A stretch of DNA of 64,000 bases from Mycolicibacterium hassiacum DSM 44199 (GTDB lineage: Bacteria; Actinomycetota; Actinomycetes; Mycobacteriales; Mycobacteriaceae), in the NCBI RefSeq assembly GCF_900603025.1, contig NZ_LR026975.1:5146001-5210000 (forward strand). The letters are read 5' to 3'. Position 1 is the stretch's first letter. Every line of letters begins with the position of its first letter. The notes beneath the pieces were generated by a model, which searched no databases, had not been told where the DNA came from, and saw only the letters and a program-made list of their open reading frames with translations. The position numbers and the translations under genes were made by a program. This document shows positions 9,156 to 17,742 of the stretch, piece by piece.

Positions 9156-9161
9156 ACGATA
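9156..9161 (-). promoter_or_regulatory. -10 box TATCGT for murB (leaderless)
   Basis: TATCGT on the minus strand has a 6-nt spacer to GTG 9149. The gap between murB and lprQ (9150-9267) also holds a perfect 7-bp inverted repeat, CTCCCCG (9224-9230) and CGGGGAG (9237-9243), just upstream of the lprQ promoter. It could be an operator. Confidence 0.5.
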
Positions 9162-9253
9162 CCGAGCGGGCGCGGACCACCCTCAATCGGCGAGGCCCGG
9201 GCGCATGCCACGCGACCAGCAAACTCCCCGACACGCCGGGGAGCGCGGGTCGG

Positions 9254-9259
9254 TACGCT
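9254..9259 (+). promoter_or_regulatory. -10 box TACGCT for lprQ (leaderless)
   Basis: TACGCT lies 8 nt before GTG 9268. This supports GTG 9268 as the lprQ start rather than codons farther upstream in the same open frame. Confidence 0.5.
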
Positions 9260-9267
9260 CGATTCAC

Positions 9268-10611
9268 GTGAGTTCGGGCGGGTTGGACCCTCTGTCACCG
9301 GTGCGCCGGTCACCGGCCGTCAACCGGCGGCGTGCCCTGACCGCGCTGGCACTGGGAATCGCCGCACCCGGGGCGCTGGCCGGGTGCTGGGGCCGCTCCG
9401 AGTCCACCGGCGGCACCGACAGCGCACCGAGCGCGCCGCGGATCAGCTACGAACCCGCCGACGCCGACACCGACGTGTCGCCGATCGGGCGGGTGCGCGT
9501 CGAGGTCGCCGACGGCTGGCTGCAGCGGGTGCGGCTGACCAACCCGGACGGCAAGGTGGTCGCCGGGGTGTTCAACCGCGACCGCACCCGGTACACGATC
9601 ACCGAGCCGCTGGGCTACGGCACGCGGTACACCTGGAGCGGATCGGTGGTGGGCCGCGACGGCACCGCCACGGAGTTGGCGGCCAGTTTCACCACCGTCG
9701 CCCCGACCCGTCAGGTCAACGGCCGCTTCCAGCTGGCCGACGGGCAGGTGGTGGGCGTCGCCGCGCCGATCATCCTGCAGTTCGACGCGGCCATCCCGGA
9801 GGAGGCGCGGGCGGACGTCGAACGGGCGCTGACGGTCACCAGCGATCCGCCGGTCGAGGGCAGCTGGGCGTGGCTGCCCGACGAGGTGGGCGGCTCCCGG
9901 GTGCACTGGCGCAGCCGCGAGTACTGGCCGCCCTTCACCAAGGTGCACGTCGACGCGAAGCTGTACGGGGTGCCGTTCGGCGCCGGCGCCTACGGGGCGC
10001 AGGACATCACGCTGGACTTCTCGATCGGCCGCCGGCAGGTGGTCAAGGCCCACGCCCCGTCGCACCGCATGCAGGTGCTCGACGGCGACGGCAACGTGAT
10101 CATGGACTTCCCGTGCAGCTACGGCGAGGGGGATCTGGACCGCAACGTCACTCGCAGCGGCATCCACGTCGTCACCGAGAAGTACGAGGACTTCTACATG
10201 ACCAACCCCGCCGCGGGCTATGCCAACCTGCGGGAGCGGTGGGCGGTGCGGATCTCCAACAACGGCGAGTTCATCCACGCCAACCCGGCCAGCCTGGGCG
10301 CGCAGGGCAGCGCCAACGTCACCAACGGCTGCATCAACCTGTCGCTGGAGAACGCCGAGCAGTACTTCCACTCCGCCATCTACGGCGATCCGGTGGAGGT
10401 CACCGGCACCCGGATCCACCTGTCCTACGCCGACGGCGACATCTGGGACTGGGCGGTGCCGTGGGAGGAATGGGTGGCGATGTCGGCGCTGTCGAAGGCG
10501 CCCGCGCCGGCGGAGATCCCCGCCACGGCGCCGGCCACCCCGACCGACGCGCCGCAGCCGGCGGCCGGCCAGCCCGGCGGCCAGCCCGGCGCGGGCCGGC
10601 CGGGCGGCTGA
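9268..10611 (+). CDS. lprQ: L,D-transpeptidase lipoprotein (LprQ / LdtMt5-type)
   Basis: The 447-aa envelope lipoprotein forms 3-3 cross-links in peptidoglycan. It has an RRR motif before the hydrophobic stretch (possible Tat export), a lipobox LAGC with Cys40, two Ig-like modules and a YkuD domain. The catalytic cysteine lies in TNGCINL, where most L,D-transpeptidases have SHGC. The remembered M. tuberculosis LprQ shows the same deviation. The tail is Pro/Ala/Gly rich. The start at GTG 9268 leaves a signal peptide of normal length. Alternatives up to 9118 would add an implausible leader. Confidence 0.92.
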   Translation: MSSGGLDPLSPVRRSPAVNRRRALTALALGIAAPGALAGCWGRSESTGGTDSAPSAPRISYEPADADTDVSPIGRVRVEVADGWLQRVRLTNPDGKVVAGVFNRDRTRYTITEPLGYGTRYTWSGSVVGRDGTATELAASFTTVAPTRQVNGRFQLADGQVVGVAAPIILQFDAAIPEEARADVERALTVTSDPPVEGSWAWLPDEVGGSRVHWRSREYWPPFTKVHVDAKLYGVPFGAGAYGAQDITLDFSIGRRQVVKAHAPSHRMQVLDGDGNVIMDFPCSYGEGDLDRNVTRSGIHVVTEKYEDFYMTNPAAGYANLRERWAVRISNNGEFIHANPASLGAQGSANVTNGCINLSLENAEQYFHSAIYGDPVEVTGTRIHLSYADGDIWDWAVPWEEWVAMSALSKAPAPAEIPATAPATPTDAPQPAAGQPGGQPGAGRPGG

Positions 10612-10617
10612 ACCCCG

Positions 10618-10677
10618 GCGAGCAGACGCGAAAACCCCTCACTAGGGCCGGTTCCGGGGGACTACGCGTCTGCTCGC
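10618..10677. repeat. 60-bp palindromic repeat, copy 1, between convergent genes
   Basis: Arms GCGAGCAGACGCG (10618-10630) and CGCGTCTGCTCGC (10665-10677) are exact reverse complements, enclosing a C-run/G-run inner dyad. It lies between the ends of lprQ and the SDR gene and could terminate both. A second copy with nearly identical arms and spacing lies at 42784-42843 inside resB, so this is a dispersed element and not just a terminator. Confidence 0.8.
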
Positions 10678-10709
10678 GCCGGAGAGGTTGGCGGCGGGAA
10701 ACGCGCCGC

Positions 10710-11471
10710 TCAGCTGCGCCGGTTGAACCGGGTGGCGTTGGCCTGATCGCGCGGCCGGATCACCACGAAGTCGAGGTTGACGTGCGACGGGCGGGTGGCC
10801 ACGAAGCCGATCACCTCGGCCACGTCCTCGGCCACCAGCGGCGTGACTCCCTCGTAGACCTTCGCGGCCCGCTCCTCGTCACCCTCGAAGCGGTTCAGCG
10901 AGAAGTCGGTCTTGACCATGCCGGGCGCGATCTCGGTGAGCCGCACCGGCTTTCCCAGCAGTTCGCCGCGCAGCGTGCGGTGCAGCGCGCCCTGGGCGTG
11001 CTTGGCCGAGGTGTATCCCGCACCGCCGTCATAGGTTTCGAACGCCGCGATCGAGGTGACCGTGACGATCAGCCCGTCGCCCGACTCGACCAGCTTCGGC
11101 AGCAGCGCCCGGGTGACCCGCAACGTGCCCAGCACGTTGGTCTCCCACATCCAGCGCCAGTGCTCGATGTCGGCCTCGGCGACCGGCTCGAGGCCGCGGG
11201 CTCCGCCGGCGTTGTTCACCAGTACCGAGACCGGTGCTCCGAGCTTTCCCACCTGCTCGACCAGGGCGTCGACCGACTCCTGATCTGTGACGTCGGTCAC
11301 AATGGCGGTGCCGCCGATCTCCCGCGCCAAGGCAGTGATCGGCTCGGCTCGGCGGGCCGCGCAAACGACGTGAAAACCATGGCGCGCAAGGGTTTTCGCG
11401 GTTGCTTCACCGATGCCGGCGCTGGCGCCGGTGACCACCGCCACGCGGTCGCCGGTCTTGGGTGTCGTCAT
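10710..11471 (-). CDS. Short-chain dehydrogenase/reductase, Rv0484c-type
   Basis: The 253-aa classical SDR has the nucleotide-binding TGASAGIG near residues 15-22, the structural NNAGG, a catalytic Ser in TSIAAF, and Tyr/Lys in YTSAK. It should oxidise or reduce a small alcohol/ketone with NAD(P); substrate unknown. ATG 11471 is chosen because TAAGGT (11484-11479) lies 7 nt before it. The frame stays open far upstream only as antisense of the ROK gene. It is divergent from the polycysteine leader. Confidence 0.85.
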   Translation of the reverse strand: MTTPKTGDRVAVVTGASAGIGEATAKTLARHGFHVVCAARRAEPITALAREIGGTAIVTDVTDQESVDALVEQVGKLGAPVSVLVNNAGGARGLEPVAEADIEHWRWMWETNVLGTLRVTRALLPKLVESGDGLIVTVTSIAAFETYDGGAGYTSAKHAQGALHRTLRGELLGKPVRLTEIAPGMVKTDFSLNRFEGDEERAAKVYEGVTPLVAEDVAEVIGFVATRPSHVNLDFVVIRPRDQANATRFNRRS

Positions 11472-11478
11472 ATGCCCA

Positions 11479-11500
11479 ACCTTAAACGGCGTGCTAAGTT
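11479..11500. promoter_or_regulatory. Back-to-back -10 boxes of the SDR gene and the polycysteine leader
   Basis: TAAGGT on the minus strand (11484-11479) is 7 nt from ATG 11471. TAAGTT on the plus strand (11495-11500) is 7 nt from GTG 11508. Only 10 nt separate the boxes, so the two leaderless promoters must overlap in their upstream elements. Confidence 0.6.
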
Positions 11501-11507
11501 CGTCACC

Positions 11508-11573
11508 GTGATGAGTCAGGCCGCCGCCGGTGCCGTTCGGCACTGTTGCTGTTGCTGTTGTTGTTGCGCCTAG
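11508..11573 (+). CDS. Polycysteine leader peptide (regulatory uORF)
   Basis: A 21-codon ORF starts at GTG 11508, immediately followed by ATG 11511. It ends with His, eight consecutive Cys codons, Ala and TAG (11571-11573). Five of the eight are TGT, unusual for so GC-rich a genome. The -10 TAAGTT 7 nt upstream makes it a leaderless ORF. Polycysteine leaderless ORFs are known in mycobacteria as cysteine-responsive attenuators: ribosomes stall when Cys-tRNA is scarce and so change the fold of downstream RNA. The downstream ROK gene and mshA (mycothiol, a cysteine-containing thiol) make cysteine sensing logical. Confidence 0.85.
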   Translation: MMSQAAAGAVRHCCCCCCCCA

Positions 11574-11587
11574 CGCCACGCCTGACT

Positions 11588-11660
11588 CTGTCCTGCTGAC
11601 AGTCGCCGGGTGTGGCCGGCCCCAGCCCCCCACCCCCGAACCGACCCGCAGCAAGGACAG
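11588..11660 (+). promoter_or_regulatory. Candidate attenuator: competing hairpins that hide or free the Shine-Dalgarno of the ROK gene
   Basis: CTGTCCT (11588-11594) is fully complementary to AGGACAG (11654-11660), which contains the Shine-Dalgarno just before ATG 11664. CTGTC (11588-11592) can instead pair with GACAG (11598-11602) in a short hairpin. The two pairings are mutually exclusive. The first base of the switch lies 14 nt after the leader stop, within reach of a ribosome on the Cys codons or stop. Confidence 0.6.
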
Positions 11661-11663
11661 CTC

Positions 11664-12971
11664 ATGTCGACAGCCACCATCGCCCCCACCGTTCGCAAGC
11701 TCCCCACCCGCAAGACCCCGGTTCCGGCCCGTACCCCGGTTCACGCCAAGCGCTCGCTGCTGGCGCGGCACAACGTCGTCGCCCCGGCGCTGCGGGTCGC
11801 CGACGCCGCCGCCGGCTCGGTGTTCAGCGCGGCCCGGTTGCACGGGCCGATCGCGCGCGACGCCATCGCGCAGGCCACCGGCCTGAGCATCGCCACGGTC
11901 AACCGGCAGGTCACCGCGCTGCTGGAGGCCGGGCTGCTGCGGGAGCGCGCCGACCTGGCGGTTTCCGGTGCCATCGGTCGGCCGCGGGTGCCGGTGGAGG
12001 TCAACCACGAGCCGTACCTGACGCTGGGCATCCACATCGGCGCCCGCACCACCAGCATCGTGGCCACCGACCTGTTCGGCCGCACCCTCGACGTCGTCGA
12101 GACCCCCACGCCGCGGGGCCCGCAGGCCACCGCGCTGGCCACGCTGGCCGACAGCGCCCGGCGCTACCTCGCCCGCTGGCACCGCCGCCGCCCGCTGTGG
12201 GTCGGGGTGGCCTCCGGCGGCGTCGTCGACAGCACCGCCGGTCAGATCGACCACGCCCGGCTGGGCTGGTCGGCCGCGCCGGTCGGACCCGTGCTCGCCG
12301 AGGCGCTCAACCTGCCGGTGTCGGTGGCCGCGCACGTCGACGCGATGGCCGGCGCCGAACTGCTGCTCGGGGCGCGCCGGCTGCCGGACCCCAACTCCAC
12401 CAGCCTGTACGTCTACGCCCGCGAGACCGTCGGCTTCGCCCTGTCGATCGGCGGGCGGGTGCACTCGCCGGCCAGCGGCCCCGGCACCATCGCCGCGCTG
12501 CCCGCGCAGTCCGACCTGCTCGGCGGCACCGGCCGGCTGGAGTCCACGGTCAGTGACGAGGCGGTGCTGACCGCCGCCCGCAAGGCCCGCATCATCGCGC
12601 CCGAGGGGCCGACCTCGACGATGGCCGCGCTGCTGCGCACCGCCCGCGAGGGCAATGCGGCGGCCCGCGAGCTGCTCGCCGAGCGGGCCCGGGTGCTCGG
12701 CGAGGCGGTCGCGCTGCTGCGCGACATGCTCAACCCCGACGATCTGGTGGTCGGCGGGCAGGCGTTCACCGAGTACCCCGAGGGCATCAAGCTGGTCGAG
12801 GCCGCGTTCGCCGACCGGTCGATCCTGCCGCCGCGCAAGCTGCGGGTCACCGCGTTCGGCAACCGGGTGCAGGAGGCCGGCGCCGGGGTGGTGTCGCTGG
12901 GCGGCATCTACGCCGATCCGATCGGCGCCATGCGCCGCGCCCTGAACCGCCGCCCGGAAGTCAGCGCCTGA
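11664..12971 (+). CDS. ROK family transcriptional regulator, Rv0485-type
   Basis: The 435-aa protein has a basic, disordered N-terminus, a winged HTH (about residues 55-110, with [20 protein letters not shown]) and a ROK domain containing a [19 protein letters not shown] phosphate-loop-like segment. ROK regulators bind sugars or sugar phosphates. The family zinc-binding cysteine cluster is not evident. ATG 11664 has AAGGAC at an optimal distance. Expression is probably controlled by the polycysteine leader upstream. mshA follows after 142 nt containing an inverted repeat. Confidence 0.85.
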   Translation: MSTATIAPTVRKLPTRKTPVPARTPVHAKRSLLARHNVVAPALRVADAAAGSVFSAARLHGPIARDAIAQATGLSIATVNRQVTALLEAGLLRERADLAVSGAIGRPRVPVEVNHEPYLTLGIHIGARTTSIVATDLFGRTLDVVETPTPRGPQATALATLADSARRYLARWHRRRPLWVGVASGGVVDSTAGQIDHARLGWSAAPVGPVLAEALNLPVSVAAHVDAMAGAELLLGARRLPDPNSTSLYVYARETVGFALSIGGRVHSPASGPGTIAALPAQSDLLGGTGRLESTVSDEAVLTAARKARIIAPEGPTSTMAALLRTAREGNAAARELLAERARVLGEAVALLRDMLNPDDLVVGGQAFTEYPEGIKLVEAAFADRSILPPRKLRVTAFGNRVQEAGAGVVSLGGIYADPIGAMRRALNRRPEVSA

Positions 12972-12974
12972 GCG

Positions 12975-13019
12975 GCGAAACTGCAACCACGCAGGCCGCT
13001 ACTCGCACTTTCGCTGCGT
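12975..13019. repeat. Inverted-repeat element between the ROK gene and mshA
   Basis: GCGAAACTGC (12975-12984) pairs with GCACTTTCGC (13005-13014) with one mismatch, and ACGCAG (12989-12994) pairs with CTGCGT (13014-13019). It starts 4 nt after the ROK stop. It may be a terminator or a small mycobacterial intergenic palindrome. The rest of 12972-13113 holds only a weak TAGACA box at 13101, 7 nt before the mshA start. Confidence 0.6.
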
Positions 13020-13113
13020 AGTCGCGGTCTCGGCGCCCGACACCGCCGGATCAACGCGCCGGACCGGGCGGCCCTCGCCCGTCACCGCGCCGCCAAGGTG
13101 TAGACATGACGGT

Positions 13114-14394
13114 GTGCGCGCAGCCACCGATCTGCCCCGGAGAGTAGCCGTCCTGTCGGTGCACACCTCACCGCTGGCGCAACCGGGAACCGGCGACGCC
13201 GGCGGGATGAACGTCTATATCCTCCAGAGCGCCCTGCAGATGGCGCGCCGGGGTGTCGAGGTGGAGATCTTCACCCGGGCCACCTCGTCGGCCGACCCGC
13301 CGGTGGTCCAGGTGGCGCCCGGGGTGCTGGTCCGCAACGTGGTGGCCGGCCCGTTCGAGGGGCTCGACAAGTACGACCTGCCCACCCAGCTGTGCGCGTT
13401 CGCCGCCGGGGTGCTGCGCGCCGAGGCCACCCACGAACCCGGCTACTACGACATCGTGCACTCGCACTACTGGTTGTCCGGTCAGGTCGGCTGGCTGGCC
13501 CGGGACCGCTGGGCGGTGCCGCTGGTGCACACCGCGCACACCCTGGCCGCGGTCAAGAACGCCTCGCTGGCCGAGGGCGACACCCCGGAACCACCGCTGC
13601 GGGCGGTGGGGGAGCAGCAGGTCGTCGACGAGGCCGACCGCTTGATCGTCAACACCGAACATGAAGCGCAGCAACTGATCTCGTTGCACCACGCGGACCC
13701 GGACCGGATCGACGTGGTGCATCCCGGGGTGGATCTGGAGCTGTTCACCCCGGGGGATCGGGCTGCGTCGCGGGCGCTGCTGGGCCTGGACCCGAACGCG
13801 CGCGTGCTGACGTTCGTCGGCCGTATCCAGCCGCTCAAGGCGCCCGATGTGCTGCTGCGGGCGGCGGCGCGGATGCCCGACGCGCACGTCGTCGTCGTGG
13901 GTGGTCCGTCGGGCAGCGGGCTGGCCGCCCCCGACGGGCTGATCCGGCTGGCGGCCGAGCTGGGGATCTCCGAACGGGTCACGTTCCTGCCGCCGCAGCC
14001 CCGCGACCGGCTGGTGCACGTCTACCGCGCCGCCGACCTGGTCGCGGTGCCGAGCCACTCGGAGTCGTTCGGGCTGGTCGCCATCGAGGCGCAGGCGTGC
14101 GGCACCCCGGTGGTGGCCGCCGCGGTGGGCGGGCTGCCGGTGGCGGTGCGCGACGGGGTCACCGGGACCCTGGTCAACGGCCACGACATCGACGACTGGG
14201 CGCGGGCGATGACCGCGCTGCTGGCCCGCGACCCGGAAGCCCTGAGCGCCGCGGCGGTGCGGCACGCCGCGTCGTTCTCCTGGGCCCGCACCGTCGACGC
14301 GCTGCTGGCCGGCTACCGCCGGGCCATCGCCGACTACCGGGCCCGGCTGACTGTGGGACGCAACGGGCGCACCGTCACGGAGGCGAGGGCGTGA
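13114..14394 (+). CDS. mshA: D-inositol-3-phosphate glycosyltransferase, first step of mycothiol synthesis
   Basis: MshA transfers GlcNAc from UDP-GlcNAc to 1L-myo-inositol 1-phosphate in the cytosol. The 426-aa GT4 enzyme has [22 protein letters not shown] near its N-terminus (acceptor and nucleotide site), [10 protein letters not shown], and the sugar-nucleotide motif [19 protein letters not shown] with two spaced glutamates. GTG 13114 is preceded by TAGACA at 13101-13106. The stop overlaps the next gene by 4 nt. Upstream cysteine-leader control may extend to this gene. Confidence 0.95.
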   Translation: MRAATDLPRRVAVLSVHTSPLAQPGTGDAGGMNVYILQSALQMARRGVEVEIFTRATSSADPPVVQVAPGVLVRNVVAGPFEGLDKYDLPTQLCAFAAGVLRAEATHEPGYYDIVHSHYWLSGQVGWLARDRWAVPLVHTAHTLAAVKNASLAEGDTPEPPLRAVGEQQVVDEADRLIVNTEHEAQQLISLHHADPDRIDVVHPGVDLELFTPGDRAASRALLGLDPNARVLTFVGRIQPLKAPDVLLRAAARMPDAHVVVVGGPSGSGLAAPDGLIRLAAELGISERVTFLPPQPRDRLVHVYRAADLVAVPSHSESFGLVAIEAQACGTPVVAAAVGGLPVAVRDGVTGTLVNGHDIDDWARAMTALLARDPEALSAAAVRHAASFSWARTVDALLAGYRRAIADYRARLTVGRNGRTVTEARA

Positions 14395-14939
14395 GCGATC
14401 GCGAACAGGCCATCGAGCAGATGATCATCGACACCTGCCGGGAGAACGGCCTGACCTGCACCCGCCACGAGGGCACCGCGGGCGGACCGTCGGGCATCGT
14501 GGTGGAACTGCCCGGCGAGCGGCGCCTGCGCACCAGCACCTTCCTGTCGGTGAGCGGGCACGCGCTGCGGGTGGAGGCGTTCGTGTGCCGCAAACCCGAC
14601 GAGAACCACGAGGGTGTCTACCGGTTCCTGCTCAAACGCAACCGCAAGCTGTACGGGGTCGCCTACACCCTGGACAACATCGGCGACATCTACCTGGTCG
14701 GCCGGATCCCGCTGCACGCGGTGACCCCCGAGGAGATCGACCGGGTGCTGGGCCAGGTGCTCGAGGCCGCCGACTCCGACTTCAACGCGCTGCTGGAGCT
14801 GGGGTTCCGCTCGTCGATCCGCAAGGAATGGGAGTGGCGGGTGACCCGCGGGGAGTCGCTGAAGAACCTCGAGGCGTTCCAGCACCTCATCGACGACGGG
14901 GACGCGGTGCCGGGCAGCGCCGCCGACGGCGACCGCTGA
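14391..14939 (+). CDS. YbjN domain protein, Rv0487-type
   Basis: The 182-aa protein starts at GTG 14391, overlapping the mshA stop. A YbjN / type III secretion chaperone-like fold is suggested by [33 protein letters not shown] and [15 protein letters not shown]. The family is associated with stress and protein-complex stability, with no assigned reaction. Coupling to mshA is conserved in M. tuberculosis. The lysE-like gene Rv0488, which I recall after it there, is absent: only 46 nt separate it from gpm1. Confidence 0.78.
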   Translation: MSDREQAIEQMIIDTCRENGLTCTRHEGTAGGPSGIVVELPGERRLRTSTFLSVSGHALRVEAFVCRKPDENHEGVYRFLLKRNRKLYGVAYTLDNIGDIYLVGRIPLHAVTPEEIDRVLGQVLEAADSDFNALLELGFRSSIRKEWEWRVTRGESLKNLEAFQHLIDDGDAVPGSAADGDR

Positions 14940-14985
14940 CACCGGGGAGAGTTGCCGCGCGATCCCATATGACAGGATCGCAGCC

Positions 14986-15756
14986 ATGGCTTCGAACACT
15001 TCGGCAGAACGCGCGGCGACGCTGATCCTGCTCCGCCACGGCGAGAGCGTCTGGAACGAGAAGAACCTGTTCACCGGGTGGGTCGACGTCGACCTCACCG
15101 ACAAGGGGCGGGCCGAAGCCAGGCGCGCCGGCGAACTGATCGCCGAACTCGACCGGCTGCCCGACGTGCTGTACACCTCGCTGCTGCGGCGCGCGATCAC
15201 CACCGCCAACATCGCGCTCGACGTCGCCGACCGGCACTGGATCCCGGTGCACCGTGACTGGCGGCTCAACGAACGCCACTACGGCGCGCTGCAGGGCCTC
15301 AACAAGGCCGAGACCAAGCAGCGCTACGGCGAGGAACAGTTCATGGCGTGGCGGCGCAGCTACGACACCCCGCCGCCGCCGATCGAGCCCGGCAGCCGCT
15401 ACAGCCAGGACGGCGACGTGCGCTACGCCGACATCCCGGGCGGCCCGCCGCGCACCGAGTGCCTCAAGGACGTGGTGGCCCGGCTGGTGCCCTACTACAC
15501 CGAGGCGATCGAACCCGAGCTGCGGGCGGGCCGGACCGTGCTGATCGCCGCGCACGGCAACTCGCTGCGCGCGCTGGTCAAGCACCTCGACCAGATGTCC
15601 GATGAGGAGATCGTCGGGCTGAACATCCCCACCGGCATCCCGCTGCGCTACGACCTCGACGCGGACCTCAAGCCGATCGTCAAAGGCGGCAGCTACCTGG
15701 ATCCGGAGGCCGCCGCGGCCGGGGCGGCCGCCGTCGCCGCGCAGGGAGCCAAATAG
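14986..15756 (+). CDS. gpm1: 2,3-bisphosphoglycerate-dependent phosphoglycerate mutase
   Basis: This glycolytic enzyme interconverts 3- and 2-phosphoglycerate. At 256 aa it is of normal length. The active site is clear: LRHGESVWN with the phosphorylated His near residue 17, [21 protein letters not shown] and [10 protein letters not shown] with the second His. ATG 14986 opens [13 protein letters not shown] strong hairpin follows the stop. Confidence 0.95.
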   Translation: MASNTSAERAATLILLRHGESVWNEKNLFTGWVDVDLTDKGRAEARRAGELIAELDRLPDVLYTSLLRRAITTANIALDVADRHWIPVHRDWRLNERHYGALQGLNKAETKQRYGEEQFMAWRRSYDTPPPPIEPGSRYSQDGDVRYADIPGGPPRTECLKDVVARLVPYYTEAIEPELRAGRTVLIAAHGNSLRALVKHLDQMSDEEIVGLNIPTGIPLRYDLDADLKPIVKGGSYLDPEAAAAGAAAVAAQGAK

Positions 15757-15759
15757 CGA

Positions 15760-15789
15760 ACCGCAGGTGAACGCCGGTTGACCTGCGGT
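15760..15789 (+). terminator. Hairpin terminator after gpm1
   Basis: ACCGCAGGT (15760-15768) pairs perfectly with ACCTGCGGT (15781-15789). Inner AAC/GTT pairs extend the stem around a GCCG loop. No T-run follows, as is common in mycobacteria. It separates glycolytic gpm1 from senX3. Confidence 0.7.
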
Positions 15790-15793
15790 CGAA

Positions 15794-15818
15794 ATCTCAC
15801 CGATCGGACCTGTGAGAT
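15794..15818. promoter_or_regulatory. Inverted repeat upstream of senX3
   Basis: ATCTCAC (15794-15800) and GTGAGAT (15812-15818) are perfect arms around an 11-nt spacer that itself contains the palindrome CCGATCGG. It lies about 60-80 nt before the senX3 start and is a plausible regulator site. Confidence 0.5.
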
Positions 15819-15844
15819 GTCCCGATTCGGCCGCACGATGCCGG

Positions 15845-15870
15845 GGTGATGTTCACCGAATGCGTACGAT
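15845..15870 (+). promoter_or_regulatory. senX3 promoter with palindrome over the -35 region
   Basis: GGTGA TGT TCACC (15845-15857) is a perfect short palindrome located where a -35 would sit. TACGAT (15865-15870) is the -10, with 6 nt to GTG 15877. RegX3 is known to autoregulate this operon. GTTCACC in the palindrome resembles the half-sites reported for it, so this is a candidate site. Confidence 0.5.
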
Positions 15871-15876
15871 TTCGGC

Positions 15877-17046
15877 GTGACCGTGGTTTCGGCCCTGCTG
15901 CTCGCAGCGGTCGTGGCCCTGATCGCAGCGGCGGTCGGGGCGGCTGTGGGGGCGGCAACCGCACCCCGGCTGATCGAGCGGCGCCGCCGCCGCGCCGCCG
16001 AGCAGGCCGGTCTCACGGTTTCGCAGATGCTCGCGCACGTCGTCGCGCAGTCGCCGCTCGGCATCGTCGTGGTCGACGGGTTCCGCGACGTCGTCTACAG
16101 CAACGACCGGGCCCGCGAGCTGGGGCTGGTGCGCGGCCGCACCCTCGACGAGCAGGCCTGGCAGGCGGCCGAGCGCACGCTCGCCACCGGCGCCGACACC
16201 GTGGTCGACCTCACGCCGGCCAAGCGGGACGGCCCGGGCCGGCCGGTGCTGTCGGTGCGCGCCCACGTCCGGCTGCTGACCGAGGGCGAGCAGCGGTTCG
16301 CGGTCGTCTACGGCGACGATCAGTCCGAGTACGCCCGGATGGAGGCCACCCGGCGCGATTTCGTCGCCAACGTCAGCCACGAGCTCAAGACCCCGGTGGC
16401 GGCAATGGCGGTGCTCGCCGAGGCGCTGCTGGCCTCCGGCGACGACCCGGAGGTGGTGCGCCACTTCGCCGAACGGCTGCTCGCCGAATCCACCCGGCTG
16501 GCCAACATGGTCACCGAGCTGATCGACCTGTCCCGGCTGCAGGGCGCCGAGCCGCTGCCCGACCTCGGCCCGGTCGACGTCGACACCGTGGTGGCGGAGG
16601 CGGTGTCGCGGCACAAGGTGGCCGCCGACGCCGCCGACATCGAGCTCACCACCGACGCGCCGACCGGCTACCGGGTGTTGGGTGATCAGCCGCTGCTGGT
16701 GACCGCCGTCGCCAACCTGGTGTCGAACGCGATCGCCTACTCGCCCAACGGATCCGTGGTGTCGATCAGTCGCCGGCGCAACGGCGACTTCGTCGAGATC
16801 TCGGTCACCGACCGCGGCATCGGCATCGCCCCGGCCGACCAGGAACGGGTTTTCGAGCGGTTCTTCCGGGTGGACAAGGCGCGGTCCCGCGCGACCGGAG
16901 GCACCGGGCTGGGGCTGGCGATCGTCAAACACGTCGCCGCCAACCACAACGGATCGATCCGGCTGTGGAGCCGGCCGGGCACCGGGTCGACGTTCACGCT
17001 GTCGATCCCGGCCTATCCCGACAACGTCGACCGAGAGGACAGTTAG
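15877..17046 (+). CDS. senX3: Sensor histidine kinase SenX3 (phosphate-responsive)
   Basis: SenX3 phosphorylates RegX3 under phosphate limitation. The 389-aa protein has one or two N-terminal transmembrane helices (residues 1-30), a PAS-like region (about 45-145), a DHp domain with the phospho-acceptor His168 in [12 protein letters not shown], and an ATPase domain with N-box [11 protein letters not shown] and G-boxes DRGIGIAP and [12 protein letters not shown]. It starts at GTG 15877, 6 nt after TACGAT. Only 5 nt separate it from regX3. The MIRU repeats found there in M. tuberculosis are missing. Confidence 0.96.
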   Translation: MTVVSALLLAAVVALIAAAVGAAVGAATAPRLIERRRRRAAEQAGLTVSQMLAHVVAQSPLGIVVVDGFRDVVYSNDRARELGLVRGRTLDEQAWQAAERTLATGADTVVDLTPAKRDGPGRPVLSVRAHVRLLTEGEQRFAVVYGDDQSEYARMEATRRDFVANVSHELKTPVAAMAVLAEALLASGDDPEVVRHFAERLLAESTRLANMVTELIDLSRLQGAEPLPDLGPVDVDTVVAEAVSRHKVAADAADIELTTDAPTGYRVLGDQPLLVTAVANLVSNAIAYSPNGSVVSISRRRNGDFVEISVTDRGIGIAPADQERVFERFFRVDKARSRATGGTGLGLAIVKHVAANHNGSIRLWSRPGTGSTFTLSIPAYPDNVDREDS

Positions 17047-17051
17047 GACCG

Positions 17052-17738
17052 ATGACCAGCGTGTTGATCGTGGAGGACGAGGAGTCACTGGCCGACCCGC
17101 TGGCCTTCCTGCTGCGCAGGGAGGGCTTCGAGGCCAAGGTGGTGACCGACGGGCCGTCCGCGCTGGCCGAGTTCGAGCGCTCCGGCGCCGACATCGTGTT
17201 GCTCGACCTGATGCTGCCCGGGATGAGCGGCACCGACGTGTGCCGCGAACTGCGGGCCCGCTCCAAGGTGCCGGTCATCATGGTGACCGCCCGCGACAGC
17301 GAGATCGACAAGGTCGTCGGCCTGGAGATCGGCGCCGACGACTATGTCACCAAACCGTATTCGGCGCGCGAACTGATCGCGCGCATCCGGGCCGTGCTGC
17401 GCCGCGGCGGCGACACCGCCGACGCGGTCGGTGACGACAACGTGCTGCAGACCGGGCCGATCCGGATGGATGTCGACCGCCACGTCGTCACCGTCAACGG
17501 CAAGCCGATCACGTTGCCGCTCAAGGAATTCGATTTGCTCGAGTACCTGATGCGCAACAGCGGCCGGGTGCTCACCCGCGGGCAGCTCATCGACCGGGTC
17601 TGGGGTGCGGACTACGTCGGCGACACCAAGACGCTCGACGTGCACGTCAAGCGGCTGCGCTCCAAGATCGAACCCGATCCGGCCCACCCGGTGCACCTGA
17701 TCACCGTGCGCGGGCTGGGTTACAAGCTCGAGGGATGA
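17052..17738 (+). CDS. regX3: Response regulator RegX3 (OmpR/PhoB family)
   Basis: The 228-aa regulator has a receiver domain with phospho-acceptor Asp52 in LLDLMLPG, Lys in KPYSARE, and a winged-helix DNA-binding domain with LPLKEFDLLEYLMRNSGRVLTR and TLDVHVKRLRSKIE. It activates phosphate-starvation genes and affects respiration and ESX-5 secretion in mycobacteria. ATG 17052 lies 5 nt after senX3, in the same operon. Confidence 0.96.
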   Translation: MTSVLIVEDEESLADPLAFLLRREGFEAKVVTDGPSALAEFERSGADIVLLDLMLPGMSGTDVCRELRARSKVPVIMVTARDSEIDKVVGLEIGADDYVTKPYSARELIARIRAVLRRGGDTADAVGDDNVLQTGPIRMDVDRHVVTVNGKPITLPLKEFDLLEYLMRNSGRVLTRGQLIDRVWGADYVGDTKTLDVHVKRLRSKIEPDPAHPVHLITVRGLGYKLEG

Positions 17739-17742
17739 CGGG

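Noticed and set aside
11472..12986. Minus-strand extension of the SDR frame to 758 codons
   Set aside because: It is antisense to the ROK gene and low-complexity. The SDR motifs begin only after ATG 11471, which has its own -10.
16965..17051. Longer regX3 start at 16965
   Set aside because: It would overlap senX3 by 82 nt and add residues unlike RegX3. ATG 17052 matches the family start.
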